The translations under genes were made by a program, and so were the position numbers. The notes under the pieces are model-generated. The model ran no database searches. It worked only from the letters and a program-made list of their open reading frames with translations, and had not been told where the DNA came from. A stretch of 64,000 nt of DNA from Rhodothermales bacterium. GTDB taxonomy: Bacteria > Bacteroidota > Rhodothermia > Rhodothermales > JAHQVL01. This document shows, piece by piece, positions 62,815 through 64,000 of this stretch (positions within the stretch are counted from its first letter, which is position 1; each line of letters starts with the position of its first letter). The stretch lies in the NCBI GenBank assembly GCA_041391505.1, contig JAWKNW010000007.1, positions 1-64,000 of the forward strand, read 5' to 3'.

Positions 62815-64000
62815 TCATTGCGCGGTGTCGAGATACAGCCCGAAGCCGGCGAGCAGCGGGCAGCCGCGCGCGTCCAGCACCGTCACTCTCAGCCGAGACG
62901 ACGTCGTCGCCTCGATACGGTCCAGCTTCTGATACCCGATCGTCGTGCCTTCGACCAGCGTCGTCCAGCGCCCGCCTACTTCCGCCTCCACGCGGTAGGC
63001 GCCAATTCGTTGCCCCAGATGGATCGGCTCCTGGAGGCGGATCACGTTGAAGGTCCGAGCCCCGGGCAGTACGATCTCTACCGACGCCTCGCGGACCGCG
63101 TCGTCGGTGGCCCAGAAGGTCTCCTGAGACCGGTCGAACAGCTGAGCCGGCGCGAACGCGTCGTCGCCGCCACGTACGTTGGAGGCGGTGGCCGTAGCGC
63201 CGGCGGCCAGATCCGTCGCGAACACGGCGTCGCGCGCCGCCTTGAATTCCTGGAGGCGGCGCACATCCTTTTCGTCGAGCAACCCGTCGCGGTTCGGGGG
63301 GATATTGAGCAGGAGCACGCAGTTCCTGCCGGCGGATTTGTAGAAGATATCCATCAACTCGGCGACGGATTTGGGCTCCTGGTCCGGGTGGTAAAACCAT
63401 CCGCGCCGGATCGATACGTCGCATTCGCCGCCCACCCAGTCCGGACCGTTTTCGTCGCCTTCGTTGAGGTATTTTTCGATCCCCAGCGCACCGATGCTGA
63501 CCTTCGATCGGTCGAACGTCGACCAGTTCGTCTCGCCGGCGTGCCCGCGCTCGTTCCCGATCCAGCGGACGTCCGGGCCGGCATCCGAGAACATGACGGC
63601 CGCCGGCTGGAGCTGCCGCACCGTCGCCCAGAACGCATCGAAGTGGTAGTTCATATCCTTCGCGTTTTCCCCCTTCGCCCCGTCGAACCAGACCTCCTTG
63701 AGCGGTCCGTACTGCGTGAGGAGTTCGCGGAGTTGGGCGACGTAAAACGCGTTGTAGCCGGCCTCGTCGCCGTACGATGGCTCGTGCTGGTCCCAGGGCG
63801 ACAGATAAAGCCCCATGCTCAGCCCCTCGGCGCGAACGGCCTCGGAAAGCGCCCCGACCACGTCGCCCCGCCCTTGCAGCCAGCTGCTACTCGCCACATC
63901 GTGCAGCGTGTACCGGCTATCCCAGAGCGCGAAGCCGTCGTGATGTTTGGCGGTGAGGATGATGGTCGAGAACCCGGTCTCCCGGGCCACACGCGCCCAC
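62815..64000 (-). CDS. Alpha-L-fucosidase GH29 (5' end outside window)
   Basis: The last 394 codons of a larger gene; the start lies beyond base 64000. The GH29 barrel is evident: TAKHHDGFALWDS near the window edge and VWFDGAKGENAKD, where the Asp is the retaining nucleophile. The C-terminal 130 residues (ATASNVRGGDDAFAPAQLFD onward) are an F5/8 type C (discoidin) carbohydrate-binding domain. It removes alpha-L-fucose from glycans. No signal peptide can be judged. The serine hydrolase gene starts 107 bp downstream. Confidence 0.9.
   Translation of the reverse strand, partial: WARVARETGFSTIILTAKHHDGFALWDSRYTLHDVASSSWLQGRGDVVGALSEAVRAEGLSMGLYLSPWDQHEPSYGDEAGYNAFYVAQLRELLTQYGPLKEVWFDGAKGENAKDMNYHFDAFWATVRQLQPAAVMFSDAGPDVRWIGNERGHAGETNWSTFDRSKVSIGALGIEKYLNEGDENGPDWVGGECDVSIRRGWFYHPDQEPKSVAELMDIFYKSAGRNCVLLLNIPPNRDGLLDEKDVRRLQEFKAARDAVFATDLAAGATATASNVRGGDDAFAPAQLFDRSQETFWATDDAVREASVEIVLPGARTFNVIRLQEPIHLGQRIGAYRVEAEVGGRWTTLVEGTTIGYQKLDRIEATTSSRLRVTVLDARGCPLLAGFGLYLDTAQ

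Overview
The window looks like a chromosomal segment of a GC-rich (by eye about two-thirds GC) member of the Bacteroidota/Rhodothermota, most likely Rhodothermia. The reasons are: three proteins with a type IX secretion (T9SS) C-terminal sorting domain (2-328, 9603-10271, 44013-45491); many lipoproteins and Tat-exported redox or hydrolytic enzymes; a DUF5916 outer-membrane protein; a PSD1/DUF1501 pair; a BatA-type von Willebrand protein; and TAnnTTTG-like promoter elements. This is inference from gene content. No rRNA, tRNA, CRISPR array, transposase or phage gene was seen.

Layout. 1-6.3 kb: T9SS cargo end, GH43 glycosidase, methyltransferase, YdeI-like protein, M24 peptidase lipoprotein and GH127 arabinofuranosidase. 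6.4-6.9 kb: a 120-bp tandem array carrying copies of the 3' end of the adjacent dinB-like gene. 6.8-14.4 kb (minus strand): DinB-like protein, M49 peptidase, DUF2059-like protein, T9SS protein, acetyl xylan esterase-like hydrolase, class III aminotransferase and a peptidase-MA-like protein. 14.8-19 kb: GMC and Gfo/Idh/MocA oxidoreductases, MsrA and a helical protein. 19.2-27.6 kb (plus strand): PSD1 cytochrome, DUF1501 protein, S41 peptidase and a PQQ dehydrogenase with an inserted CxxCH. 27.7-34.3 kb: GNAT, esterase, beta-lactamase-fold hydrolase, and an M61-M24 peptidase pair. 34.3-35.0 kb: 700 bp of repeats. 35.0-38.0 kb: beta-barrel protein, zinc/manganese-type binding protein and permease. 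38.2-47.1 kb: CBS-ACT protein, HflX, membrane proteins, BatA-like protein, T9SS repeat protein and a di-haem cytochrome. 47.3-52.2 kb: sodium:solute symporter, pentapeptide protein, MaoC hydratase, GT4, HTTM-like membrane protein with a small partner. 52.4-58.4 kb: flippase-like membrane protein, DUF3047, MMPL/RND exporter and a GNAT-nitrilase fusion. 58.5-64 kb: alpha/beta hydrolase, DUF5916 protein, serine hydrolase and a partial GH29 fucosidase.

Together the genes suggest an aerobic heterotroph that degrades plant or algal glycans (GH43, GH127, GH29, acetyl esterase) and peptides (M24 x2, M49, M61, S41), oxidises sugars in the periplasm (GMC, PQQ, Gfo/Idh), and has a large envelope-biogenesis load. 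The ordinary genes are well explained by known families. The least explained material is intergenic: several families of short-word, palindrome-rich repeats recur at distant gene junctions (2.1, 6.4-6.9, 7.3, 10.3, 14.5, 22.5, 34.5-34.8, 46.3 and 58.4 kb) with no mobilising enzyme in sight.
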